From CBDATA01 sp965215615 (lineage in GTDB: Bacteria > Acidobacteriota > Vicinamibacteria > Marinacidobacterales > Marinacidobacteraceae), in contig OZ244068.1 of assembly GCA_965215615.1 (NCBI GenBank), positions 1,426,001 to 1,490,000 of the forward strand: a stretch of DNA of 64,000 bases, written 5' to 3'. This document shows, piece after piece, positions 35,901 through 43,479 of the stretch. The position numbers and the translations under genes were made by a program. The notes beneath the pieces were generated by a model. The model was not told where the DNA came from and made no database searches. It saw only the letters and a list, made by a program, of their open reading frames with translations. The number at the start of each line of letters is the position of its first letter. Positions within the stretch are counted from its first letter, which is position 1.

Positions 35901-36827
35901 CAGCACTCCCTGCTTCTCGCCGTCGGAGTGGTCGCCCTGCTGTGCGCGTTTCTGCTTCCCGGGTTCATCGCCCGGCGCCTCGCGGCTCCGGTGCGGAACC
36001 TGGCCCGCGCAACCGGCAGGATCGCCGATGGCGATCTCGACACTTCGGTGCCCGGTGCCGGCGAAGTGGACGAGTTGCGCATTCTGGCCGCCAGCGTGGA
36101 GCGGCTGGTGCGGCGCATCCCGCGGGTTCGGCGCCGGATGCGGGAAGAAGCCACCGCCGATCTCGCTCGCCGGGCGGCGCACGACATCAAGAACGCCCTG
36201 GCACCGATCCAGATCACTGCGGATTACATCGGCCAGGTTGCGGGAGATCCTCGCGGCCGGGAGATCCGCGATGCCGCGCGCGAAGGAAGTCGCGACATCC
36301 TGCTTCAGGTAGAGCGGCTTCGGCGGATTTCGTCGGAATTCTCGGCAGCAGGAGCCCCGCTCGACATCGAGGAAGTGGATCCCGGAGCGCTCATCGAGGA
36401 TGCCGTTCGTCCCTATCTTCGCGCCCCGGGCGGCGCCCGCATCGTGGTTTCGACCGGGAGCGTTCCCCGTCTTCGGGCCGACCCGGCGATCCTCACCCGG
36501 ATCGTGGAAAACCTGCTCCAGAACGCACTGGAAGCGACTTCAGGGCGCGAGACAGAAGCGGTGATCTCGGTCCGGGTCCATCCACATCCGGTGGAGGGCC
36601 GGGTGCGGATTCAGGTCGAGGACAACGGCCCCGGAATTCCGGAGGAGCTCCGGGAGCGGATTTTCGACCCCGAGTTCTCCACCAGGACGCGGGGTTCGGG
36701 ACTCGGGCTCTCCAACTCCCGTCGCTTCGCGGAAGCGCACAGGGGCACGATCCGCGCCGAACCCCGGCCGGACGGGCAACCGGGACTTCTCGTGACCGTG
36801 GAGCTTCCGGTGCGGGGGCCGAAGTGA
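32934..36827 (+). CDS. Large multi-sensor histidine kinase, NtrY-like
   Basis: A 1297-residue membrane kinase. Several clusters of membrane helices (roughly residues 10-85, 340-560, 780-800, 830-850 and 995-1020) separate three possible extracytoplasmic regions. A HAMP domain follows (FIARRLAAPVRNLARATGRI). The HisKA H-box is AAHDIKNALAPIQ with His1083, and the catalytic domain has ENLLQNALEAT, DNGPGIPEE, FDPEFSTR and GSGLGLSNSRR. The H-box resembles NtrY, whose usual form is HEIKNPL. The GTG start overlaps the start of the divergent propeller gene, so both starts are uncertain. No response regulator is adjacent; the partner is unknown. A small lipoprotein gene overlaps its stop. Confidence 0.82.
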   Translation: MAFPVRSGPFFCALGLLFHVVALVEVESRFRSLPLPAYLFAGGLALLAIPLLILRRHTLTRRDLLLSGTLLLASLLALAPRLFLERPPAGESAGAMRAADRVDLWLDDLTRQIGDGAYLIARTSAVTRAVEGSDAADYREQAFAALANWPLPQTGIGQSSTTLYDRGLSPVAWSGRNPGIAPALQDMFPEGIRAEDCPEPYYPLFFYSEEGRRGALVAAECLKSGLGLVTVEAPMSEAPAPAFGDPPRSALRIAGKRGMTVQFLRGAEDPSPLAALFEARGDRFREGSAAPFEYFFALRAYDGQLLGVANTLIAPPRVRDEERRADAQLFAASALLLGAAGAVMFLWNTTLTGGWTAIFLLLFSGGSLLGALAGRFPGGEMLSPGTSVLPEIPGIPDSPAGALLTAFAAMAAVRMIQIRGPRGASRPRSHLSRILSGAGAGGFALTAALLLQSAATGGAFSVMPRWQVGTGIAEIGSWIALALTLAALALASLLAHRRGLGAEIAGFFVILSGGLLFPETVVAGAAMLFLGVLVVRRTYRGRLWLRQMRTPLGRKEPGLAFVLALSLFAIPQLLLLPAMGWFEEESRRTYAEAEALAQIAHHRFLACYAAIEAAEEISGAGLGAVRSDTAWRLWRSAGLPRLRLASSLAVEDPARTSRFTVGLPRETAEADASGFAGIEEEGIFRDCLAARGETVRIGGPLAGEGRFRLTVSTDIRDVPLASRSGGIPDHFLLQGSAAPPTFEGRDLRIDPAEALGEDDRREWVVHFGGQPYRISWLRTRPFDLLPVAIGWLFLAALLALVPALAVRVRLLIPGARSPRPRRSFRMQLTEAFGAAVLIAVLGLSIFGARSMELVLDGASHQEASRLARIAERVAREGGALVPGLPRDELERRLARAADQLDADLALYERGRLRGASRPALELAGFLPPHPGVGAMLAEDAVLADPVLDVLEIGSFRYRIAWVRLDASERFLAVPLPTIQALSRSGTRELQHSLLLAVGVVALLCAFLLPGFIARRLAAPVRNLARATGRIADGDLDTSVPGAGEVDELRILAASVERLVRRIPRVRRRMREEATADLARRAAHDIKNALAPIQITADYIGQVAGDPRGREIRDAAREGSRDILLQVERLRRISSEFSAAGAPLDIEEVDPGALIEDAVRPYLRAPGGARIVVSTGSVPRLRADPAILTRIVENLLQNALEATSGRETEAVISVRVHPHPVEGRVRIQVEDNGPGIPEELRERIFDPEFSTRTRGSGLGLSNSRRFAEAHRGTIRAEPRPDGQPGLLVTVELPVRGPK

Positions 36828-37273
36828 GGCGACTGCTTCCCGGAGTGCTGATCGCGTTTGGCGTGGGGTGCGCACATTCCGGGCCGCCGGTGGAACGCCT
36901 CGAAGAAGCGCTCTCGCTCCTGCGGACAGCGTTCGAAACCGGAGAGGAAGACCAGCTCGCCGGGCTCTATCCCGAGGGGTGGGCGCTCCTCGCGCTCAGC
37001 GGCGAAAACCGGCGCAGCGTGACCGGCCGCGTCCTTCGCCGAAAACTCGGAGCCCTCTTCCGCCGGCAGGCACCGGTTTCCTGGTCCGAGCAACCACGCT
37101 CCATTCGACGTTCCCCCGACGGCCGTTTCGTGGTCTTGACCGCCGAATGGAGAAGCATGGAGATCGGGACCGACAGGCCGATGCGCGAGCGCTTCCGGAT
37201 TGCTCTCGAACTCGTTCCGGATGCCCGGGCGGGCTGGCGCCTCCGGGAGCTCATCGCCTGGGCCGCGGATTGA
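36824..37273 (+). CDS. Small putative lipoprotein, unknown function
   Basis: The GTG start overlaps the kinase stop (GTGA). The 149-residue product opens with RRLLPGVLIAFGVGCAHSG, a short signal sequence with a possible lipobox GVGC. The rest (LEEALSLLRTAFETGEEDQL ... RFVVLTAEWRSMEIG ... RFRIALELVPDARAGWRLRE) looks like a small alpha/beta fold of the NTF2-like type, but this is weak. Coupling to the kinase suggests a role in the same signalling unit, for example as a periplasmic sensor partner; this is inference. It ends 15 bp before the convergent pssA. Confidence 0.65.
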   Translation: MRRLLPGVLIAFGVGCAHSGPPVERLEEALSLLRTAFETGEEDQLAGLYPEGWALLALSGENRRSVTGRVLRRKLGALFRRQAPVSWSEQPRSIRRSPDGRFVVLTAEWRSMEIGTDRPMRERFRIALELVPDARAGWRLRELIAWAAD

Positions 37274-37288
37274 AGACAGCCCGGTCGC

Positions 37289-38050
37289 TCAGGAAGTCTT
37301 CCCCGTGGCCGGGGAGCGAACGACTTCTTTCCGGAGCGCCGTTCGCGAAATGCGGAGGAACACCGGGTGGATGGCGAAGCCGACCGCCAACAGGAGAAAC
37401 ACGATCACCGGCTCGGCGATGGCCGCCACGATGATTCCGGCGAGGAGCGGGAGCATCCGCCAGGATTGGGGCCTGCGATCGCTCAACTGCTTGAAACTGA
37501 GGTAGCGGATCGGACTGTTGAGCAGGACCGAGAGAGCGACCATCGCGATCAGGCAGAACACCGCGGACAGACCAGGCTCGAGCGGAACGGGAGAAGCGAA
37601 GACGACGGCTCCCACGAGTGCTGCGGCGGCGGGAGTCGGCAGCCCGATGTAGAAGCCGCCGTGCTGTTCGAGTCGGCCCACGTTGAAGCGGGCGAGACGC
37701 ACCGCCGAACACACCGAGAAAAGCGCCGCCACCAGCCAGCCGGTCGGCGAAATGTGGTGCAGCCCCCAGTTGTAGGCGAGAACCGCCGGGGCGACCCCGA
37801 AAGAACACATGTCGGCGAGCGAATCCAGCTCGCGCCCGAATTCGCTGGTGGCCGATGCGAACCGGGCGACCCGGCCGTCCACCAGGTCCGCGAGGATGGC
37901 GAGGCCGATGGCGAGCGCGGCCGTCGCGAGATCGCCCTTCATGCTCTCCACGATGGAGAAGAAACCGAGGAAGATATTCCCCACCGTGAACCCGGCCGGG
38001 AGCAGGAAGACCCCCCGGCGGGTCGTGAGTCTCCGTCGCCTCGACTTCAT
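37289..38050 (-). CDS. pssA: CDP-diacylglycerol-serine O-phosphatidyltransferase
   Basis: Makes phosphatidylserine from CDP-diacylglycerol and serine. The 253-residue membrane protein carries the CDP-alcohol phosphotransferase signature (ILADLVDGRVARFA, then GRELDSLADMCSFG) and the PssA-type continuation (GVAPAVLAYNW, FSVCSAVRLARFNV), with several membrane helices. The ATG at 38050 overlaps the psd stop (ATGA). Substrate choice is supported by the psd partner directly upstream, together giving phosphatidylethanolamine. Confidence 0.92.
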   Translation of the reverse strand: MKSRRRRLTTRRGVFLLPAGFTVGNIFLGFFSIVESMKGDLATAALAIGLAILADLVDGRVARFASATSEFGRELDSLADMCSFGVAPAVLAYNWGLHHISPTGWLVAALFSVCSAVRLARFNVGRLEQHGGFYIGLPTPAAAALVGAVVFASPVPLEPGLSAVFCLIAMVALSVLLNSPIRYLSFKQLSDRRPQSWRMLPLLAGIIVAAIAEPVIVFLLLAVGFAIHPVFLRISRTALRKEVVRSPATGKTS

Positions 38051-38688
38051 CGGAGTCTCGCCACCACGGTGAGTCCGGCGCGCACCCGGTCTCCCGGTGC
38101 AACCGCTGCTTCGAAGCCCTCGGGGAGAAGGAGATCGGTGCGGGAGCCAAAACGGATCATCCCGAAGCGTTCTCCCGCAGCCAGCAAATCGCCGGGCGCC
38201 ACCCGGCACACGATGCGTCGGGCCACCACTCCCACGATCTGTCGGACCCGCACCGTCCCCGTCTCTGCGCGGATTTCGACTTCGTTCTGTTCATTCCGCT
38301 CTGCCGCATCCTTGCGGAAAGCAGCCCGGAAGCTACCCCGCCGACGCCGGGTCCCGATCACTTCGCCACGGACCGGCGAACGGTTCACATGCACGCTGAA
38401 GAGCGAAAGGAACACGCTGATTCGGGTCGAGCCGTCCTGTTCGGTGCCGACCTCGGTCACCCGGCCATCGGCGGCGGAAAGAACCGCGTTCCGATCATCG
38501 GGAGAATGCCTTTCCGGATCCCGGAAGAAAAAGGCGCAAAAGGCTGCGAGTGCCAGAAAGACACCGGCGAGCGCCAGCAGGACCACTCCTCCGCTCACCC
38601 CGGCCCGGTCGGCAGCGAACGCGAGGAGTCCGCACCCGAACGGCACCAGAACGAAAACCCGGCCCTCGGGCGCAATCGGGATCCGCAT
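38047..38688 (-). CDS. psd: Phosphatidylserine decarboxylase proenzyme (short form)
   Basis: Decarboxylates phosphatidylserine to phosphatidylethanolamine. The 213-residue form belongs to the short class. It has two N-terminal membrane helices, FFRDPERHSP, SAADGRVTEV, FLSLFSVHVNRSPVRG, and the autocleavage site Gly-Ser in MIRFGSRTDLLLP, where the pyruvoyl group forms. The stop overlaps the pssA start. It follows a DUF465 gene by 38 bp. Confidence 0.93.
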   Translation of the reverse strand: MRIPIAPEGRVFVLVPFGCGLLAFAADRAGVSGGVVLLALAGVFLALAAFCAFFFRDPERHSPDDRNAVLSAADGRVTEVGTEQDGSTRISVFLSLFSVHVNRSPVRGEVIGTRRRRGSFRAAFRKDAAERNEQNEVEIRAETGTVRVRQIVGVVARRIVCRVAPGDLLAAGERFGMIRFGSRTDLLLPEGFEAAVAPGDRVRAGLTVVARLR

Positions 38689-38726
38689 GGAGGGGATTCC
38701 CCCGCCCTGAAAGTTCGCCTTCGTTC

Positions 38727-39008
38727 TCAGGCCCGCGACGAGACCAGTTCGATCTGGTCGCGGAGAGCGAGTTTGCGCTTTTTCAGCGTCGCCGTCTCGA
38801 TCTGCTCCTCCTGGGTGAGCTGCCGCCGTGACTCCAACTCGGAAATCTGCTCGTCGAGAAGGCGATGTTTCTGCTTCAGTTCCTCCAGCAGGTGAGCCTG
38901 CTGACCGGCTCTCTCACCTGCCGGGGGCTGGCCGTTTCCGGTAGCCCGGGTTTCCTTTTGTTCCATCTGCACCTCGCGGGAATTGGCCGGCTCGTCCCGA
39001 ACCGACAT
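38727..39008 (-). CDS. DUF465/YdcH-like small coiled-coil protein
   Basis: A 93-residue protein with a disordered N-terminus and a C-terminal helical hairpin (HLLEELKQKHRLLDEQISEL ... EEQIETATLKKRKLALRDQI), the pattern of the DUF465 family. That family is widespread in proteobacteria and has no firm function. The ATG at 39008 lies 17 bp after tsaB; an ATG at 38966 is possible. It is part of the tsaB-psd-pssA run. Confidence 0.75.
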   Translation of the reverse strand: MSVRDEPANSREVQMEQKETRATGNGQPPAGERAGQQAHLLEELKQKHRLLDEQISELESRRQLTQEEQIETATLKKRKLALRDQIELVSSRA

Positions 39009-39025
39009 CACTGTTCCCTCGTAGC

Positions 39026-39757
39026 CTATCGGAACGAGCCCGGTGGCTTCGGAACCGCGTCCGGTTCTCTCAGATAAAGCGGCTCGAGCGGCTCGGCAGC
39101 GCCCCGGCTGTATCGCTTCCAACCGATTTCGGCGACCGCTTCGGCGAGCGGGTAGCGCGCCGCATCCCGTTCGATCTCATCTGCGTTCCGGAGGAGAAGG
39201 TGCTCGTATCGGGCCACCCCCGGCCCACAAATCCGGCGGACTCCCCGTTCCCGCGCCAACCGGGACACCTCCTCGGGGCGCGTCCGGAAAGGCGCAGGGG
39301 CCTCGTCGTCACCCCCGTCTTCGGAATACACCGCGCCGAAAAGTTCGCCTCGCAGGGCATCCAGCAACACGAGTCTCGATCCGGAGGGGACGTCGCCCGA
39401 ATCGTTTCGATCGGTCGCCGCCGCGGCATCCAGTGAAGACACCCCCACCGCCGGAATCCCGGTCGCGAGCCCAAGCCCCTGCGCGGTCGCGAGTCCCACG
39501 CGGACCCCGGTGAAGGATCCCGGCCCGCGGGCGGTAGCGAGCAGCGAGACCTCCCGAATCCCGATCTCCGCTTCCTCGAGCACGCTTTCGATGGCCGGAA
39601 GCAGGTTGGCAGAATGCCGGTTGCCGGGAGCAAAAACCCGGGTGATCGCCGCCGTCCCTTCCCGGACGAGGGCGACGCTGCCGAGATCGCCGGTGACGTC
39701 CAGACCGACCACCCAGCCTTCGGAGGCCGATGGGGAGAACGACGGTCGTTCCGACAA
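39026..39757 (-). CDS. tsaB: tRNA threonylcarbamoyladenosine biosynthesis protein TsaB
   Basis: Partner of TsaD in making the t6A37 modification of ANN-reading tRNAs. The 243-residue protein has the ASKHA fold start (GWVVGLDVTGDLGSVALVRE), RHSANLLPAIESVLEEA, and the family motif ATARGPGSFTGVRVGLATAQ. A TTG at 39757 is proposed because no ATG precedes the conserved N-terminus; a GTG near VVGLDV would be too short. It is divergent from mutS across about 50 bp. TsaD and TsaE are not in this window. Confidence 0.87.
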   Translation of the reverse strand: MSERPSFSPSASEGWVVGLDVTGDLGSVALVREGTAAITRVFAPGNRHSANLLPAIESVLEEAEIGIREVSLLATARGPGSFTGVRVGLATAQGLGLATGIPAVGVSSLDAAAATDRNDSGDVPSGSRLVLLDALRGELFGAVYSEDGGDDEAPAPFRTRPEEVSRLARERGVRRICGPGVARYEHLLLRNADEIERDAARYPLAEAVAEIGWKRYSRGAAEPLEPLYLREPDAVPKPPGSFR

Positions 39758-39808
39758 GACGCGGATACGATATCGCCCCGGGCGGGCCTTCCCCTCGCTG
39801 ACTCTCGC

Positions 39809-42505
39809 GTGTCCCTTTCCGTTCCCCGGCTGCTGTTTCCGAAAGAACCCGGAGACCCGCCCCGGGAAGAGCCGAAACCCCGGCACGGGCAGGCCCGGAA
39901 GGCGAACAGCTCGCCGGCCATGCGCCAGCACCAGAAGCTCCGCGAGGAGGCGGGGGATGCGATCCTCTTCTTTCGCATGGGTGACTTCTACGAGATGTTC
40001 GGAGAAGACGCCCGGGTCGCCGGGGATGTCCTCGATCTCGCCGTCACCTCCCGGCAGCGCGATGACGACGGCAAACCGATCCCGATGGCGGGATTTCCCC
40101 ATCACGCGCTCGACGGCTACCTCGGGAGGCTGGTGCGCGCCGGCCACCGGGTGGCGATCTGCGAACAGGTCGAATCGGCGGACGCTTCGCGGGGAATCGT
40201 GCGGCGGGAGATCGTGCGCGTCGCCACTCCCTCGACCTGGCTCGATTCCGACGAGGAGGATCGGGACGGCGCCTATCTGATGGCGGTCGCCGAGATCGGG
40301 CCGGCAGGCTCCCGGCGTCTGGGCGCGGCGTGGGTGGACCTCTCGACGGCCCATTTCGTGGCTGCCGATTTCGGAGTTTCCGGCACGTCCGCCTGCGCCG
40401 AAGCCTTTTCCAGCTTTCGGCCGCGCGAATTGCTGATCGCCGAAGGGCAATCCGTGGATTCCCTCACCCGGGAACTCGGAGAGCTGCCGCTCGTGACCAC
40501 CCGTCCTCCGTTCTGGTTCCAGCCGCGACAGGCAGCGGAAGCCCTCGGCCGTCAGTTCGGGACGGTCTCGCTCGAACCCTTCGGGATCGCCGATTCGCCG
40601 GCTGCGGTCGGTGCCGCCGGGGCGGCGGTCCGCTATCTCGAAGAGACGCAGCGCTCGCAGCTTCGCCATCTCACATCCATCAAGCGCTTCGACACGACCG
40701 GCTGCCTGCTTCTCGATCCGGTCACCCGACGTCATCTGGAGCTGTTCGAGTCGCTTTCCGGGCGCGGTTCGAGCCTCATCGACGTGGTGGATCGGACCCG
40801 AACCCGCATGGGTGGTCGTCTCCTGCGCCGCCGGCTTTCCCAGCCGCTTCGGGACCGGAGCGCCATCGTTGCCCGACACGACGCAGCCGCGGAGTTGGTC
40901 ACGAAAAGCGAAGTGCGCGCCGCCGCACGGGACCGGATGCGGGATTCAGCCGATCTGGAGCGACTCGCCTCCCGCGTGTCCCTTCGGCTCGCCGGGCCGC
41001 GCGAATACCTCCGGATCGCCACCGCGCTCGCGACCATCCGTGCGGTGCGGGAGCTTCTCGGGGATGCGGTTTCTCCCCTCCTCGAAGACATCCGCGGCCG
41101 GCTGGACGACCTGCCGACGATTCGCGACCGGATCGAGCAAACCATCGACGAGGATGCTCCCGTGCTCGCCCGCGATCCGGGGGTGATCCGTGGCGGCGTA
41201 TCGGAATCGCTCGATTCCCTGCGCGAGCTTCGGCGGGAGAGCCGTCAGGCCATTTCCGCCATCGAGACGAGGGAGCGACAGCGCACCGGCATCCCTTCGC
41301 TCAAGATCCGCCACAGCCATACTTTCGGATTCACCATCGAGGTCGGCAAATCCTGGACTTCCCGGGTTCCGGAGGACTACGTGCGGCGGCAGACGCTCGT
41401 GCAGGCCGAACGCTACGTCACCGAGGAACTCAAGCAATTCGAGGCGCGGCTCGCCGGTGCCAACGACCGCATCGCCGAGGAGGAAGCCGAACTGTTCCGG
41501 GATCTCGAGGAGGAAGTGGCCACCGCCTGCCCGGAAATCCTCGCGAGCGCCGCGGCTCTCGCCGAAGCCGACGTGGCGCTCGGGTTGGCGGAGCTCGCCG
41601 CCCGGGGCCGTTACTGCCGCCCCGAAATGCACGAGGGCTTCGAGATCGAGATCCTCGGCGGCCGGCATCCGGTGGTGGAGGCGCTCTCCGAGGAGAGTTT
41701 CGTCCCGAACGATCTCCGGCTCGACGAAAACGGATTCCTGATGCTTCTCACCGGCCCCAACATGGGCGGCAAATCCACCTATCTCCGTCAGGCCGCGCTC
41801 CTCGTCATCCTCGCCCAGGCGGGTTCCCTGACACCGGCCGGGAGCGCCCGTCTCCCGCTCGTGGACCGGGTTTTCGCGAGGGTCGGTGCGAGCGATGACC
41901 TCGCTCGCGGCCGCTCCACCTTCCTCACCGAAATGGAAGAGACCGCCCACATCCTCCACCAGGCGACCAGGAAGAGCCTGGTGCTCCTCGACGAGGTGGG
42001 GCGTGGCACCGCCACCTGGGACGGCCTCTCGCTCGCCTGGGCGGTCGCCGAATACATCGTGCGGAATCCGGCACTCCGCATGAAGACGCTGTTCGCGACC
42101 CACTACCATGAGCTCACCGAACTCGCGGACATCGAAACTGCCGCCGTCAACTTCCACATGAAGGCCGAGGAACAGGAGAACGAAATCGCCTTCTTGCGGC
42201 AGGTCGCTCCCGGCGGGACCAATCGGAGCTACGGAATCCAGGTTGCGCAGATCGCCGGGATGCCGCAGCCGGTCATCGAGCGGGCGGCGGGCATTCTGAA
42301 TCGGCTGACCCGCCACGAAGCGCCGGTCCGCTCTCCGGCAGAAGCGCCACTCCCCGCGCCACCTCCTGTCCCGCTCGACCAGGGCCTCGAAGAAGCGGCC
42401 GAAATCCTGAAGACTCTCGACCCCGACACGCTCTCCGCCCGGGAAGCTCTCGCGCTTCTCTACCGTCTGCATGAGACGGTGCGAAAAGGACGCGAATCCG
42501 CATAG
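39809..42505 (+). CDS. mutS: DNA mismatch repair protein MutS
   Basis: Recognises mismatches and starts repair with MutL. About 898 residues: the mismatch-binding domain has FFRMGDFYEMFGEDA (the Phe-x-Glu type motif), followed by connector, core and clamp domains. The ATPase has Walker A LTGPNMGGKSTYLRQ, Walker B LVLLDEVGRGTATWDGLSL and THYHELTEL. The GTG at 39809 gives a 37-residue lead; the ATG at 39920 would cut into the conserved start region. mutL is not in this window. Confidence 0.96.
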   Translation: MSLSVPRLLFPKEPGDPPREEPKPRHGQARKANSSPAMRQHQKLREEAGDAILFFRMGDFYEMFGEDARVAGDVLDLAVTSRQRDDDGKPIPMAGFPHHALDGYLGRLVRAGHRVAICEQVESADASRGIVRREIVRVATPSTWLDSDEEDRDGAYLMAVAEIGPAGSRRLGAAWVDLSTAHFVAADFGVSGTSACAEAFSSFRPRELLIAEGQSVDSLTRELGELPLVTTRPPFWFQPRQAAEALGRQFGTVSLEPFGIADSPAAVGAAGAAVRYLEETQRSQLRHLTSIKRFDTTGCLLLDPVTRRHLELFESLSGRGSSLIDVVDRTRTRMGGRLLRRRLSQPLRDRSAIVARHDAAAELVTKSEVRAAARDRMRDSADLERLASRVSLRLAGPREYLRIATALATIRAVRELLGDAVSPLLEDIRGRLDDLPTIRDRIEQTIDEDAPVLARDPGVIRGGVSESLDSLRELRRESRQAISAIETRERQRTGIPSLKIRHSHTFGFTIEVGKSWTSRVPEDYVRRQTLVQAERYVTEELKQFEARLAGANDRIAEEEAELFRDLEEEVATACPEILASAAALAEADVALGLAELAARGRYCRPEMHEGFEIEILGGRHPVVEALSEESFVPNDLRLDENGFLMLLTGPNMGGKSTYLRQAALLVILAQAGSLTPAGSARLPLVDRVFARVGASDDLARGRSTFLTEMEETAHILHQATRKSLVLLDEVGRGTATWDGLSLAWAVAEYIVRNPALRMKTLFATHYHELTELADIETAAVNFHMKAEEQENEIAFLRQVAPGGTNRSYGIQVAQIAGMPQPVIERAAGILNRLTRHEAPVRSPAEAPLPAPPPVPLDQGLEEAAEILKTLDPDTLSAREALALLYRLHETVRKGRESA

Positions 42506-42516
42506 GAGCCGCTCCG

Positions 42517-43473
42517 TTGTTCTTCTGCCGCGCTCGCTCTTACGGGTGCCTTGCCATCCTGATGCCCGGTTTCCTCTTCCCGGATTGCGGAGAAGGAAAT
42601 CGTCCGCTCGCGGTCGCCACCGGCAATCCCGCCGGCGTCTATTACCCCCTCGGGGGTGCGATGGCGAGCCACTGGACCGCGGAGATTCCCGGAATCGTGG
42701 TCAAGGCGGAAGTGACCGCCGGTTCGGTCACGAACCTCATCCAGGTGGCCCGAAAAGAAAGCGACATCGGCTTCAGCCAGGCGGACGCGGTCGCCGACGC
42801 GCTCGCCGGGCGGGGGCGTTTCCCCGAGCCCCTGCCCCTCCTCGTTCTCGGACGTCTCTATCCGAACGTCGTGCACCTCGTGAGCGTCCGATCCCGCGGC
42901 ATCGAAAAGGTCGAAGACCTCCGCGGCAAGCGGGTTTCGGTCGGCCCTCCCGGCTCCGGCAATCAGGTCACCGCCTGGAACGTGCTGGAAACCCTCGGTT
43001 TCTCTCCCGGCGACTTCCGGGTACGCCAGCTCAACTACGCACAGAGCATCGCTGCCTTGAAGGACGGCCGTCTGGACGCGCTCTTTCTCGCCGCCGGCCT
43101 CGGAGTGTCTTCGATCGTCGAACTCGGATTGACCCGCGATCTGGTTCTCGTGCCCTTCACCGGGCAGGAAATCGGACTCATCGAAGCCCGCAATCCGGCC
43201 TACGAGGGTTTCGATGTTCCTCCCGGTGTCTATCGGGGCGTGGAAGAGCCGGTGCTCACTCCTTCGCTCTGGAACATGCTGGTGGTCCATCAGGACATGT
43301 CGGAATCGCTTGCCGCTTCCCTCACGAGCTCGTTGCTTCAAGGCCGTGACGGATTCTTGCGGGTCACGCCCAACGCCCGCTTCATCGAGCGCTCCGAACT
43401 GCTGAAGATCGGGAGTCTGCCGGCCCATCCGGGCGCCTCCCGCGTCGCGTCTCCTCCCGCTCGGGCACCCTGA
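42517..43473 (+). CDS. TAXI-family TRAP transporter substrate-binding protein
   Basis: Periplasmic receptor of a TRAP-type transporter. The 318-residue protein has a hydrophobic start ending near FPDCGEG, then ATGNPAGVYYPLGGAMASHW, VTAGSVTNLIQVARKESDIG, and LRGKRVSVGPPGSGNQVTAW, all typical of the TAXI family. The TTG start gives a plausible signal segment; an ATG at 42562 is an alternative. The fused TRAP permease follows seven bases later. Substrates of TAXI systems include dicarboxylates and amino acids; the substrate here cannot be read from sequence. Confidence 0.88.
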   Translation: MFFCRARSYGCLAILMPGFLFPDCGEGNRPLAVATGNPAGVYYPLGGAMASHWTAEIPGIVVKAEVTAGSVTNLIQVARKESDIGFSQADAVADALAGRGRFPEPLPLLVLGRLYPNVVHLVSVRSRGIEKVEDLRGKRVSVGPPGSGNQVTAWNVLETLGFSPGDFRVRQLNYAQSIAALKDGRLDALFLAAGLGVSSIVELGLTRDLVLVPFTGQEIGLIEARNPAYEGFDVPPGVYRGVEEPVLTPSLWNMLVVHQDMSESLAASLTSSLLQGRDGFLRVTPNARFIERSELLKIGSLPAHPGASRVASPPARAP

Positions 43474-43479
43474 ACACCG

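Noticed and set aside
35219..37273. Apparent 684-codon gene ending in the lipoprotein
   Set aside because: The first 535 codons are an out-of-frame shadow of the kinase; only the last 150 form a gene.
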